Positions 24,701-35,932 of a DNA stretch of 64,000 nucleotides are shown here, piece after piece. The stretch comes from Lactarius indigo (Eukaryota > Basidiomycota > Agaricomycetes > Russulales > Russulaceae), in contig JAFKAC010000047.1 of assembly GCA_025766275.1 (NCBI GenBank), forward strand, positions 186,001 through 250,000. Reading direction: 5' to 3'. The notes below the pieces were generated by a model. It did no database searches and was not told the DNA's origin. It worked only from the letters and a program-made list of their open reading frames with translations. The position numbers were made by a program, and so were the translations under genes. The stretch's first letter is position 1; each line of letters opens with the position of its first letter.

Positions 24701-27435
24701 TACTCGAACATGGCGCGGAGGTGAATGCTCAGCGCGACGATCTCTGGACTCCACTTCATCTAGCAGTAAACATCGGAGACCCCTCGCTGGTTCAGGTGCT
24801 ACTTAAGAATCAGGCCGACGTTAACTCGCGGAACGATGACGGCCAGACTCCGCTGCACCTGTTGTCGAAACGGGAGACGTCTCCGGATGAAGACAGTGGT
24901 TGCGATCTTGCGAAGTTATTACTGGAGCATGGCGCAAATGTGAACGAGCGGGACAAAAATAACACAACCCCACTGGATTTGGCATCACACTATCAAAAGC
25001 CCGAGGTCGAACGGGTGTTACTCGACCATAGTGCAAAAGCGAACATGGAGACCGCTATCGGAAAGACCGCTTTGCACGGGGCGTCGTGCGTCAAATACGA
25101 ATCTAAAAAAGATGAAGTCCATGCTGCACAACCATTTCCGAAGCGCGGCGTAGATGCGAACACACAACACAAGGATGAGTTGACACCGTTACATATTGCA
25201 TCCTACCATGGGAAGTTCCAGGTCGTGCGGCTACTTCTCGACCATGGTGCAGCAGCGAACGCAAAGAGTGACAATGGAGAGAGCCCCTTGCACAGAGTAT
25301 CGTGCGGCAAATACGAATCCCAAGAAGATGGTGTCCGTGTCGCGCAGCTATTATTGGAGCGCGGCGCAGATGTGAATGCACCACGCACTGACGACTGGAC
25401 GCCGTTACACGTTTCGTCCTACTGCGGGAGGCTCGCAATTGTACGAGTGCTTCTCAGCCACGGTGCGAAAGTGGGCGCTTTGGATGACTCCGGCGAGACT
25501 CCATTGCACAACGTGTCTCAAGGCACATATGACTCCGAAGACGCTGGCACTGGTATTACGCGGCTACTACTGGAGCATGGCGCAGCTGTGGATGCACTAT
25601 CCACTAAGCACAAGACACCATTACATTTTGCATCATTCTCTGGGAAGTTCGAGGTCGCACGGCTACTTCTTGACCATGGTGCAGCAGCGAATGCAAAGAC
25701 CGACAATGGAGAGAGCCCCTTGCACAAAGTATCATGCGGCAAGTACGAATCCCAAGAAGATGGTGTCCGTGTCGCGCAGCTATTATTGGAGCGCGGCGCG
25801 GATGTGAATGCACCACGCACTGACAACTGGACGCCGTTACACGTTTCGTCCTACTGCGGGACGCTCGCAATTGTACGAGTGCTTCTCAGCCACGGTGCGA
25901 AAGTGGGCGCTTTGGATGACTCCGGCAAGACTCCATTGCACGTGTCTCAAGGCACATATGACTCCGAAGACGAAGACGCTGGAACTGGTATTACGCGGCT
26001 ACTACTGGAGCATGGCGCAACTGTGGATGCACTATCCACTAAGCACACGACACCATTACATTTTGCATCATTCTATGGGAAGTTCGAGGTCGCACGGCTA
26101 CTTCTTGACCATGGTGCAGCAGCGAATGCAAAGACCGACAATGGAGAGAGCCCCTTGCACAAAGTATCATGCGGCAAATACGAATCCCAAGAAGATGGTG
26201 TCCGTGTCGCGCAGCTATTATTGGAGCGCGGCGCGGATGTGAATGCATCACGCACTGACCGCTGGACGTCGTTACATAGTTCGTCCTACTACGGGAAGCT
26301 CGCGATCGTACGGGTGCTTCTCAGCCACGGCGCGAAAGTAGACGCTTTGGACGACTTCAGCGAGACTCCATTGCACGAGGTGTCTCAAGGCACATATGAC
26401 TCCGAAGACGCTGGAACTGGTATTACGCGGCTACTACTGGAGCATGGCGCAGCTGTGGATGCACTATCCACTAAGCACACGACACCATTACATTTTGCAT
26501 CATTCTATGGGAAGTTCGAGGTCGCACGGCTACTTCTTGACCATGGTGCAGCAGCGAATGCAAAGACCGACAATGGAGAGAGCCCCTTGCACAAAGTATC
26601 ATGCGGCAAGTACGAATCCCAAGAAGATGGTGTCCGTGTCGCGCAGCTATTATTGGAGCGCGGCGCGGATGTGAATGCATCACGCACTGACCGCTGGACG
26701 CCGTTACATAGTTCGTCCTACTACGGGAAGCTCGCGGTCGTACGGGTGCTTCTCAGCCACGGCGCGAAAGTAGACGCTTTGGACGACTTCAGCGAGACTC
26801 CATTGCACGAGGTGTCTCAAGGCACATATGACTTCGAAGACGCTGGAACTGGTATTACGCGGCTACTACTGGAGCATGGCGCAGCTGTGGATGCACTAGC
26901 CACTAAGCACAGGACACCGTTACATTTTGCATCATTCTCTGGGAAGTTCGAGGTCGCACGGCTACTTCTTGACCATGGTGCAGCAGCAAACGCAAAGGCC
27001 GACAATGGAGAGAGCCCCTTGCACAGAGTATCGTGCGGCGAATACGAATCCCAAGAAGATGGTGTCCGTGTCGCGCAGCTATTATTGGAGCGCGGCGCGG
27101 ATGTGAATGCACCACGCACTGACGACTGGACGCCGTTACACGTTTCGTCCTACTACGGGAAGCTCGCGATCGTACGGGTGCTTCTCAGCCACGGCGCGAA
27201 AGTAGACGCTTTGGATGACTTCGGCAAGACTCCGTTGCACGACGTGTCAAGAGGCACATATGACTTTGAAGACGCTGGCGTTGGTATTGCGCGGCTGCTA
27301 CTGGAGCATGGCGCAGACGTTAACGCTAAGGACAAGTCTGGTCAAACTCCAATAGATTATGCAACTCGTGCTCAGAGATTCGAGCTCACCCAACTTCTTC
27401 TCGAGAAAGCCGTGAATTTCCATGCCGAGAGCTAG
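21764..27435 (+). CDS. NLR/STAND protein: Goodbye N-domain, NACHT, ankyrin repeats (1742 aa)
   Basis: Nine exons: 21764-22057, 22117-22167, 22221-22416, 22472-22603, 22658-22708, 22765-22935, 22994-23018, 23073-23669, 23724-27435. Residues 1 to about 225 match the fungal STAND 'Goodbye' domain ('GKQLLDHPLATQVKQCDSVD', 'DGDQRLMKWISPVVDVLYT', 'FPPAGVIFTGIGVLLA'). A NACHT NTPase follows: the P-loop 'GSGKSVVCSAIIQHI' is assembled from three exons near residue 300, Walker B is 'FIIIDALDEC' near residue 400, then 'RIGVTSRQEVDIQ'. From about residue 745 the rest is roughly 28 ankyrin repeats. Fungal NLRs of this type are thought to sense non-self and trigger programmed cell death. The 25-nt exon 22994-23018 and the 54-nt intron 23670-23723 (a multiple of three) are needed for a standard NACHT; an unspliced frame from 22828 keeps two introns as coding. 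Five repeat units are nearly identical (see repeat). Confidence 0.9.
25183..27345 (+). repeat. Five tandem ~432-nt units, each coding four ankyrin repeats
   Basis: Units start at 25183, 25615, 26050, 26482 and 26914 and end at 27345; lengths are 432, 435, 432, 432 and 432 nt. Each encodes the order TPLH..GKF / ESPLH..CGKYESQEDG / WTPLH..LAIVRVL / TPLH..GTYDSEDAG. Unit 2 has lost one codon and gained two. The units are almost the same at DNA level, and differences cluster at few codons: the residue before 'WTPLH' (D/N/R/R/D), after it (V/V/S/S/V), 'SSYCG' versus 'SSYYG' plus R/T/K, and the residue before the next 'TPLH' (K/T/T/R). This is the pattern of homogenised repeats with a few variable surface positions. 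Confidence 0.95.
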
Positions 27436-28545
27436 GTAGCCGCTATTCTCCCTCAGACTCGTCGAAATATACTGACACCGCCCCAGGAAATAGCGGTGAT
27501 ATACAGTATGGAATAGGATCATATGCGTTGTGACACGTGCCAATCAGCTCTACTGTACTATGGACGAGAGTGTACATGGTTGGTGTGCGATGTAGTCAAG
27601 ATAAATGTCAATCGTTTCGCGATTCCTGACTTGGAGAAAAAACACAAACAACAGACAGATAGGCAGTGACACCTTGATACAGATAGTAACTTAGTAGTAG
27701 TAGCAAGGGACATGCGGAATTTTATATGAAGTACAAAAATACGATAAGGCCAAATGTGAGCCGGGGGGGGGGATACATAAGCGAGCGCCTATCTAAATAT
27801 GGAAATACATTCTCGTGGTGTTGGGGAGGGGAGGGGGTCAGATACAGACGATTGGAAAAAGCACATGGAGTGCGAGTAGGTCAGGATGGGGGAGGGGAGC
27901 GGGGAATAATAACAGACGAGACGAGAAAAGAGTTCTTGTTTTTTTTGGGTTTCATACGAAACACGAGTCATGAGTGGGGAGGGGGGTGGTGATAGTAACA
28001 GTCGAGGCGAGAAAAGAACATTGAGACGATACGGGCGGACGAGGTTGCGAGTTTACGCGACGGGAGGCTGGGAGAAGAACAAGAGCTGTGAGCTGCAGCA
28101 ACGAAAGAGAGTACCGTACATACCTGAGCAAGAAGTCGACGATCCAGTGCCTAGACGTCAAGGTCGTTCGTTCGTAAGTACGAAGATATGAAGTAGGAGA
28201 TGGAGAACGCACCAAGGCAGATCCACCAGTCGAGACATCTACCATCTCCGTCGACAACCAGGCGGCGAAGAAAAAAATCGGAGAAAAAGAGACGGAGAGA
28301 GCGGAGACGACGTCGAAGGAACAAACGAAGCGTGGGACCTGCCAAAGAACTAAACGACAGAGATAGTCAGCTACCAGTATGAAGGGATCGAAGGAAAAAG
28401 GGGACGAACGTTTTGTCGCAGCGAATCGAGACAAGACACGCGTCTGAACCGACGACACAAGAAGCAGATGGAAAAGACAAGTCGAAAGAAACAGAAGACG
28501 TAGGAGAAGGGACAGTGGGAGGACGGTGCTTGGATGTGCTTGAGC
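27436..28545. other. Intergenic region after the NLR gene
   Basis: Purine-rich on the plus strand from about 27800 to 28500 with short G and A runs. Open frames such as 27952-28458 (-) have no recognisable content. Confidence 0.4.
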
Positions 28546-30670
28546 TCAGTCCTCGAGGGTGTAAGTGATGCCGTAGAACTCGGCGGAGGGGTACTTGAGG
28601 CGGACTTGTTTGATGACCCACCACATGGGCGTGCCGTACGTCACGTGGTTATGCATGCCTCGAGGCATTCCAGAGTGCAGCATGGCGAGCGCGTCGCCGT
28701 CGCCCGTGAAGATAAGGGATCTCGAATCGCCGTAGTCAGAAAAATCGCCCGAGGTCTTGCTGTAGTTGTATACGGCGACCTCCATAGACTCGAGTCCGAA
28801 CTCGGTGCAAATATACCCTCCATGCCCAAATAGCAGCCCAAGGTAAACTTGGTCGCGTTGCCGTACTTGCCGACGATGTAGAGGGGATTGCCGTTCTTGT
28901 CCATCGTGTCGGGATTGAGGACGCGGAGGCGAGGAAGAATGGGACAGATGGGGAGCTGGAGACTGGCTGGGATCTTTCTGCCCTTGCGAACGGGAATCGA
29001 GGGGCCAGAAGTGGTCTTCGAGCTCACTGGCCGTGTATTAGTTACGTAGAAGAGTTGAATATCAGTAAGCGAGGCTGGAATGGAAGGAGGGGAAACGGAA
29101 CAGAGCGCACCTAAGTCGACGCTATTGCGCACAAAGTTCTTGAGCTTCTCTCCATCGACCGCGAACATAGCGATGTCGCGGGTGTACCCACGCTCGTCCA
29201 CCCTGACGGCGATCTCGGGGGCCCAATCGACGATACCGAGCCTGCGGCCATTAGAATCTTTCCACTCGCCTTTGACTTCGTCGTACAACTCCTTGAGACC
29301 GGCGTGGTCCTCGTTCTTCTCCTTCAAAGCGTTCCTCTTGCGATCCAGTGCCTGTGTGTCCTCCTCGTCCGTACCCAACGCCTTCTCCAACTTCTCGACT
29401 TCTTCAAACAACCTGACAGCGTCGTGGAACCCCTTCGCCACAGCTTTCTCGATCTCGGTGATGGCGAGATTGAGACGACGCTCACCACACACGAGGATGT
29501 GCTGAGGGTCGGCCTCATCGAGCTCATAGTCGGTGGTGGTGTCGAGGGAGGTAACATGTTTGTTCGTGAAGGCGAGGACTCTGTTGCTGGAATCGCCGCT
29601 GCTCGTCTGCACCTCCTTGAATAGGAGCGTAAGGGTACCCTAGGCGTCGTCGGACTGCCTGGCGATGGAGATGCCCAAGCCGATGTTGAACGGGGTGTTG
29701 AAGCCGAACTTGGCGTCGCTGTTCTTGACGAGGCTCATCAGAGGCGGGCCATCTAACCTGACGACCGACCCCTCGTACTACTGGACGACGACGTCGGTGA
29801 TATTACTTTGTGAGGATCTGGAGGATGTCTGGCGTTACGTCGCAAACGTCCCTAGGCTTGGCGGTGTTGGGACGAACAGCAATCCATACGGTGACGTGGC
29901 TGAGAGTTGGCTCCTTGCCGTCCTCGACGGTCGAGAAGCGAGCCGTCGTCAGCGCCGAGTAGTGGAGACCACTGGCCTTCATCAACGCGATGATCTGAGG
30001 CGCGACGTCGTCCCCACCTTGTTGAGCTTCGTGCTGAAGATGCCATGGGCAGTCTCGGTCGGAATCTTGAAGAAACAGGTGCCAGTCGCAGGGATGGGGA
30101 AAGGGTTCAACTCGAGGTCCGAACGCCACATGAGCTGGAGATCCCCGACGCCGTGGTAGTAGTGGTAGTAGAAGTGCATCTCGTATTTCGAGACCATGTC
30201 GAGGGCTACGACGGTGAGGGCCTCCGAGTTGCTGCTGAGCTCCGACCAGAGGGTCTCGGGGTAGGAGAGGTGGGCAACTTAGTACCGTCTTGTGCGGTAG
30301 GCTCAGCCTGGTAGACGCGAGTGAGACAGTCTACCATGAAGCAGGTGACAGCTGAAACGCAGGAAGATGTGAGTACGTGGAAAAGAAAGGCGCAGAAAAG
30401 AAGATAGAAGACTTACAGCCTAGGTACTCGGGGTTGGCCTTCACCTTGACGTGATCCTGGATCCCAGGAGCAACACCTACAAGATGGACGGGCAATAATG
30501 AGTGACAGACGGACGTAGTGTAACGACGATAAGCTCACCTTCACCCAGGAACCCGAGGCAAGTGAGCTCCTCCTCGCTCAGGTCGACAATCTCTGCGGGA
30601 AACACTCAGCACTTGTAGCGAAGTGGAACGACGGACCCCACTCACTCTCGTCCACATATGCTGAATTCAT
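28546..30670 (-). pseudogene. Broken gene for a trypsin-like serine protease-fold protein
   Basis: Reading on the minus strand from ATG 30670: 'MNSAYVDE', introns with good GTGAGT/GTAAGT donors, 'VAPGIQDHVKVKANPEYLG', 'CFMVDCLTRVYQAEPTAQDG', 'KYEMHFYYHYYHGVGDL', 'NPFPIPATGTCFFKIPTET', then a protease-like domain. In it, 'AFTNKHVTSLD' supplies the His, 'YTRDIAMFAVD' the Asp and 'YGDSRSLIFTGDGDALAMLH' the Ser. The usual trypsin motif is GDSGS; here Gly is Arg. The frame is broken several times: one-base losses near 30279, 30010, 29804 and 28817, and in-frame TAG codons at 29778-29780 and 29640-29642. Protein continuity resumes after each lesion, so decay (or base errors in the assembly) is recent. 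The family occurs as uncharacterised proteins in mushrooms, from memory; function unknown. Confidence 0.7.
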
Positions 30671-30944
30671 GACGGGAAAGAAACAATTCACAAGAGATAG
30701 TGGTCAGAAATCGCAAGTGAGTAACTCGTTGATAGGGATGGATGGGATGGGAAAGCGTGAAGAGAAAGATCCTTTTGAGGGCCTCGAGCGAGTGAGTCAA
30801 GTCCGTGAAGGTCCCGAGGAGAGCGTGTGCTCCTCTCTCCTAGATATTATTCCTTAGATAACCGATTAACTATGCTAATATTACGATTATATAATATGTC
30901 GGTCTAGCCTTGGTTTGCCGGAGTGGCGTGCGCGTCAGACGTAA

Positions 30945-32229
30945 TCAAACAGTACGCACAGGTGTTCCAGTCACGCCGCGGATGACGAGGTAGCGTCGGC
31001 CCGTCAGGATCACCTCAGTTACCACGCCATCGTGCGGCGCGGCCTTGGAGCCCGTGACGAAGCCGCCAGCCTCTTGCGTGATCACGATGCCCGCCTGTAA
31101 GATTCAAACCGGTCGATTCAATCGACGCCGACGATCGCGCGTGGACATTGGGGGTGTGGTATACGCACGCATACGTCCCACGGCCTGTAAGCACGACCAG
31201 CAATCGATATTGAGCATACATCCCAAAAAGAGGGAGGAGTAGGAAGGGACGTGCCAGCATCCGATCTCCCTGCAGGCCATATACGCGCGAATCAGTCCAT
31301 AGTCGAAGAAAGGAAGAATGCGACACGACCAATACGCGTCCAGCGCCCCCTGCGCGACGAGCGCAAAATTCAGCGCGGCGCTTCCGACGGAGCGCAGCGA
31401 GTGCGCCATTACGCCGTTTGGTGGCGCACCCGCGAGCCGGGAAAAGCTTTGGGCCTTGGCGCGTATCGGCTCTTGTGCGCGATCCGAGCCCCATTCGACG
31501 GCGATGAGTGCGCCTCCGAGGCTGGGCAGAGGACGCGCGGCCGCCGGTGCAAGCGGAAGGCGTTGCGGCTGCGGCTGCGTATGCGTGTGTAGGAAAGACC
31601 CAGCGCCGCGCACGCCGGTGTAGAGATGGTCGAGGAAGGGGTTGTAGATCACGCCGAGGACTGGGGCGCGCTGGTCGATCAGGCCTAGTGAGATGCACGC
31701 GTAGGGGAAGCCGTGCACGAAGTTGGTCGTCCCATCTGCGGTGCGGCGGTTGGCGGGTCCCGCCGAGGTAGGGAGGGAAGCGCGATTGAACGAACGTCCC
31801 TTGGTCAGATGGGGATGCACCGTGCGTATAAGGACTGCGTACCGATGGGGTCAACGCAGAATGTCGGGGCATCCGTGAGGGGTGGGCGGGTTCCTGCAGA
31901 GTAGGACTCTTCGCCGATGCTGCGCGCACAAACCGATTAACGAGAACACGTTCAATTCTCAGCCATCGGCAGGTTCGGATAGCCAGAACGATACATTACA
32001 ATTGGAAATGGGGGTATGCGCCCGCGATCTCGCGCCGGACGAGCTCCTCGACTTTAACGTCGTACTCTGTGACGAGGTCGACCGCGTTCTTCTTCTCGCC
32101 GACACTCCCTATACCCGCGCGTTGGATTGCGTGCGAGCCCTCGAGTATGAGTGCGCCTGCTTTTCGCGCGAGCTCAGTCGTGAACGTGAGGATCTCTTGT
32201 AGCTCTGTGGGACCGAGCGGGCCTGACAT
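30945..32229 (-). CDS. Inositol monophosphatase, 297 aa
   Basis: Six exons on the minus strand: 32229-32000, 31919-31843, 31735-31330, 31269-31255, 31184-31169, 31094-30945. The enzyme hydrolyses myo-inositol phosphate to inositol with Mg2+. Metal-site motifs are 'DLVTEYDVKVE', 'FIGEESYSAG' and 'CVDPIDGTTNFVHGFP', followed by 'ALNFALVAQGALDAYWEIG' and 'CWPWDVCAGIVITQEAGG'. Two adjacent micro-exons of 15 and 16 nt encode 'EIGCWPWDVC'; the intron between them uses a GC donor (TG|GCACGT). The C-terminus ends at 'GVTGTPVRTV' and is shorter than in many fungal homologues, so a missed last exon is possible. Start is the only ATG before the first conserved helix. Confidence 0.88.
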
Positions 32230-32622
32230 GACAAACGAAGATGAGATTACGCGATCGGACTTTGGATTGGAAGGCTGGCTGAACCAACACGTTCGTTCGT
32301 TCTGGACCGGATGACCTGCTGCTCTCCCCTCGACCTTTCGTTGAACATCAGTTGCAAACTCTCGTGGAAAACGGAGATAGAACAAGCACGCTGTGAAATT
32401 ATGTTTAATTGCTACTGTTTTACGTCTTCACTGCACGTCCTTGAACTACTCCGTTGACCGCTCGTATTCGCCGTGGCTGGGAAAGGAAGGCAGCTTTCCA
32501 TCTAGTGCTATTGACCACCTCATTTATGCGTGGACACATGTCTGATGAGATGCGTCGTTGCTGTCTTTTGCTCACGACGAGCGCTTTCTTGGGGGCCGCC
32601 TCACGATAAAAGAAAGAAGGCA
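32230..32622. other. Divergent promoter region of inositol monophosphatase and P450 genes
   Basis: No coding content supported. Both flanking genes start at its edges and read outwards. Confidence 0.5.
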
Positions 32623-34649
32623 ATGAGTATATCCTTCATGACGCTCATTCACGCTCATCATAACATTATTCTCGCTGCTGTGGTTGGTTTCTGCAGCTTG
32701 GGACTGTTTGTGGTGCATACCCGCAGGCATAAATGCCCATACCCACCAGGACCTAGCCACCTCCCGATCGTTGGCAATCTATTCAGCATGCCCTTGTGAG
32801 AGGAATGGGTTACTTACAAGAAGTGGTCTGAAAAATGCGGTATGAACGTCTTGTTCATACTCTCCATATTCATCTCCCTTGTCCAACTTGAACTAATTGG
32901 CGTTGGTTAGGTTCCGACGTTATACATGTCGATGTAATGGGGTCACATATAGCTATCCCCAACTCGATAAAATCCGCGAACGAGTTGCTTGATAAACGCT
33001 CATCGATCTATTCCGATAGGTAGGACGGACAGCTGGTTCTGTCAATGGCTGAGTCTAATGCGCTTCTCAGACCAAAAAAGTCGTAATGCAGGATCTGTAC
33101 GTCTGAAGCTTTCTTAGTGGTATCCTTCCATGTTCTAATCATTGCTTCAAGCTTTGGAATGGACTTCAATATTGCCTTGGAACCTTACGGGCCTGCTTGG
33201 CGCCACTCGCGTCGTGAATTTCGGGCAAACTTTCGTCCCGTCGACCTCGAGGCATACCAACCGCTCGAACAACGAGCCGTCCATCGCCTTCTTCGCAATC
33301 TACTTTCTTCTCCGGATAGCTTCGTTCAGCACCTCAGGCAGTCAGTTCTGCTATCCTATCCTTCTCTCTGGCTGTTTGTTGATTTACGACAAAGTATGGC
33401 CGGACAAGTCATCCTATCAATTGCCTATGGGATCGATGTGCTCCCAGAGAATGACCCATATGTGGCGAGTGCAGAAAGGATGATGCAGTCTTTTGCCTTC
33501 GGTACGACCAAGGAGGCTACACTTCTTGACTTGGTCCCCTGGTGTACTATTTGCCGCTACGTTATCGCGAAACCTGAAAACTGATGGATAGTTGGATAGT
33601 GATCAAAATGCAAACCTGGTTTCCAGGCGCCCGTTTCAAGCGCTATGCGCAGGAATGTTACCCTATGGTCGTCGGTGCTGTAGAGAAACCATACGATAAA
33701 GTGAAGAGAGAATTGGTGAGTGCTCTTTCGGATGTCTCGTTGTTCATAACGCTGAGATTCTTTTACTTAGGCATCCGGAACAGCCACTCCCTCAGTCGCC
33801 GCAAATATTATATCGAGACTTGGAGAGAATTCAACCGAGGAAGACCTGTGGGTTGCAAAGGCTGTTCTGGGGACAATGTATTTGGGTGGTGCTGATACTG
33901 TGCGTTCAAGTTGACTATCCGGATACGTGATCTCACGGATTATGTATGTCAAACAGACGGTCTCTGCACTTGAGACATTCGTGCTGGCGATGACACTGTA
34001 CCCAGATGTGCAGCGCAAGGCGCAAGCTGAGATCGATCAGTTAATCGGCAATTCGCGGCTTCCGGAAATTTCGGACCAAGACGAGCTTCCTTATGTCGAA
34101 GCAGTACTCAAGGAGGTTTTGCGCTGGCATCCAGTCACCCCGTTGGGTGTGTTCCTACCCACACATCATTCCCGGTCCAGGTAATAATAACAGGACCACT
34201 TTTCCAGCTGTGCCACACAAGGTCACGAAGAGCGACGTCTACGAGGGGTATTACATCCCCGCGGGCTCAACAATTATACCAAACGTATGGTATATCTCTC
34301 ACGAAAATCCTTCTTCCGACCGCAATGACGTATTCTCAGGGGAATGATGCACGACCCTGCAGTCTTCCCGGAGCCAGACCGCTTCTACCCTGAACGCTGG
34401 CTCTCCCCAGGCGCTCCCGCTTTCCCAACCCAAGTGTTCGGTTTCGGCGCGCGGCACTGTCCTGGTCGACTCTTTGCCCGCTCCAGTATGTGGTCGAACA
34501 TAGTGGGAATACTGGCCGCGTTTGACATCGCACCTACCGAAGACGGTCCGCCAGAGGAGGCATATTCATCAGGAATTGTGTCGTGCGCCGCGCCGCTTCG
34601 CCTCTCGTTCCGTGAGACGAATGAAGTGCTGATACTCGGTCGATTTTAG
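32623..34649 (+). pseudogene. Cytochrome P450, nearly complete but with a nonsense codon and a frameshift
   Basis: Ten exons can be traced: 32623-32839, 32911-33019, 33071-33096, 33152-33340, 33395-33543, 33600-33715, 33771-33899, 33957-34146, 34208-34289, 34340-34649, about 505 codons. It has an N-terminal membrane anchor ('LAAVVGFCSLGLFVVHT'), the hinge 'CPYPPGPSHLPIVGN', the C-helix 'YGPAWRHSRREFRANF', the I-helix 'YLGGADTTVSALETF', ExxR in 'LKEVLRWHP', 'FYPERW' and the haem loop 'FGFGARHCPGR'. P450s of this type are ER-bound monooxygenases of secondary or xenobiotic metabolism. Two defects: an in-frame TGA at 32797-32799 just after 'NLFSMPL', and one missing base in the A-run at 33074-33079, after which the frame resumes at 'VVMQDLFGMDFN'. 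All splice phases otherwise fit. It is either a young pseudogene or hit by base-calling errors. Confidence 0.75.
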
Positions 34650-35189
34650 GTATCCAAAGCTGTTCCGGTGCTATATCCGACCGCGTTCGGACGCAGCGGC
34701 GTCGTTGGTGCGGGAAACGGAGAGCGAAGTATGTGATCGCTATCGTTTGGCGCAGTGTAGTACTGACAACGTCGATGGTTCACTGTCGGATATGTCCTTA
34801 AGGCTTCGACTTTTTTCGTTCTCTGTAGATGTCAACAAGGCTCGGTGGTGATTTGACAGACTTGTGTTGCGGAAACTCAGTAAGCTTTTCCACCACAATA
34901 ATTAGATACCTTTCTTGTTTTTCTGTCGGCTCACCAATGATACTTGAATGTCTGAGTCGCGCCATGCCCGGATGCTTTGGCTGAGCGTCCTCAAGTCAGA
35001 ACCAATCTTTATAATAGCGGAAAGGTGTGGACGTCTAGCAGAATCTACGACAACAAGCAGTGTCACAGGCGAAGAGTCCATCATCTCATACTTCACTCTC
35101 AATGGCCCACACTGGCGACGCCCCTACCTCGGAGCGCAGCCATATTTTACAACAGAGAGGCTTTGCATACTTACGATTGACTGTCCACC
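34650..35189. other. Region between the P450 gene and the inverted P450 fragment
   Basis: No gene seen on either strand. Confidence 0.4.
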
Positions 35190-35890
35190 AGCTTTTGTTC
35201 GTTTCGCGGAACAGTAAGCGAGGGGACGCACGATACGACTCGGAATCCCTTTCCTCGGGAGGACCACCCACGGTGGGTACAACTTTGAACGCGGTCAGTA
35301 CCCCCATCATCGTCGACCACACGTCCGCGATGGTGGAAAAACGACCAAGGCACCGTCATTCCCCGAAGCCGAATGCTTGGTTTGGGAATGATAAAACGCA
35401 GCGGGCTGGCACACCAAGTTAAACGACTGGGATTGCCAGAAGCACATCCAGCGTTCTCGAGTACATCGTAAGGACCAAGTATCATGTCCGAATATCAAAG
35501 TAACTAATAATCGTGATGCGAGACCACACCTCGCGTCCAACCCTTTCCCATGCCCGACGCCGAGGTAACTCGCGCGTGGACGCACAACATTTCAACAGGG
35601 AAAGCAGGTGCACTGGGGAGACTAGACATTCTGGAACACCATCATGCACTCCCCCATAAATCATCGTGGCTGATGTAGTCTTGGACTCAATGAGCAACAG
35701 AATCTTGAACAGATATTCGACATCCGGTTAGCCCGCACCGCTTTCCGGCGCCCCACGAAGCGTCAGGAAGGTTTCGGAGTCGGCATTCGGAGTCCCATTC
35801 AGAAGCAATCCCGAGGACGATGTCCTCCCCTTTGACGTCTTCTTCCACGCAGATCAGAGGTACTGTAGATGACCTTCGTCGCACGGTGGT
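35190..35890 (-). pseudogene. Decayed C-terminal fragment of a cytochrome P450, inverted relative to the neighbouring P450
   Basis: On the minus strand, from right to left, fragments follow P450 order: 'VPLICVEEDVKGEDIVLG' near 35850, 'TMIYGGVHDGVPECL' near 35670, 'RERWMCF' near 35465, the haem loop 'FGFGE' stop 'RCLGRF' near 35370, then 'VWSTMMGVLTAFKVVPTVGG' and 'PRLLFRETNKS' to about 35215. The last pieces match the end of the adjacent P450 ('SNIVGILAAFDIAPTEDG', 'LRLSFRETNEV'). Frames shift between fragments and a stop interrupts the haem loop. It is a remnant of a tail-to-tail P450 duplicate or of a related gene. Boundaries are approximate. Confidence 0.65.
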
Positions 35891-35932
35891 ATAAAGGTTT
35901 CATTCCTACGAAGTTTCCTGCCAAGAGAGGCT

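Noticed and set aside
25103..27119. Repeated antisense and shifted frames inside the ankyrin units
   Set aside because: They recur only because the coding DNA is repeated; composition and lack of motifs mark them as shadows.
22828..27435. A continuous 1535-codon frame read as a complete protein
   Set aside because: It begins in the wrong frame within exon 6 and translates two introns (22936-22993 partly and 23019-23072) that disrupt the NACHT P-loop. The spliced model from 21764 restores Goodbye and P-loop motifs.
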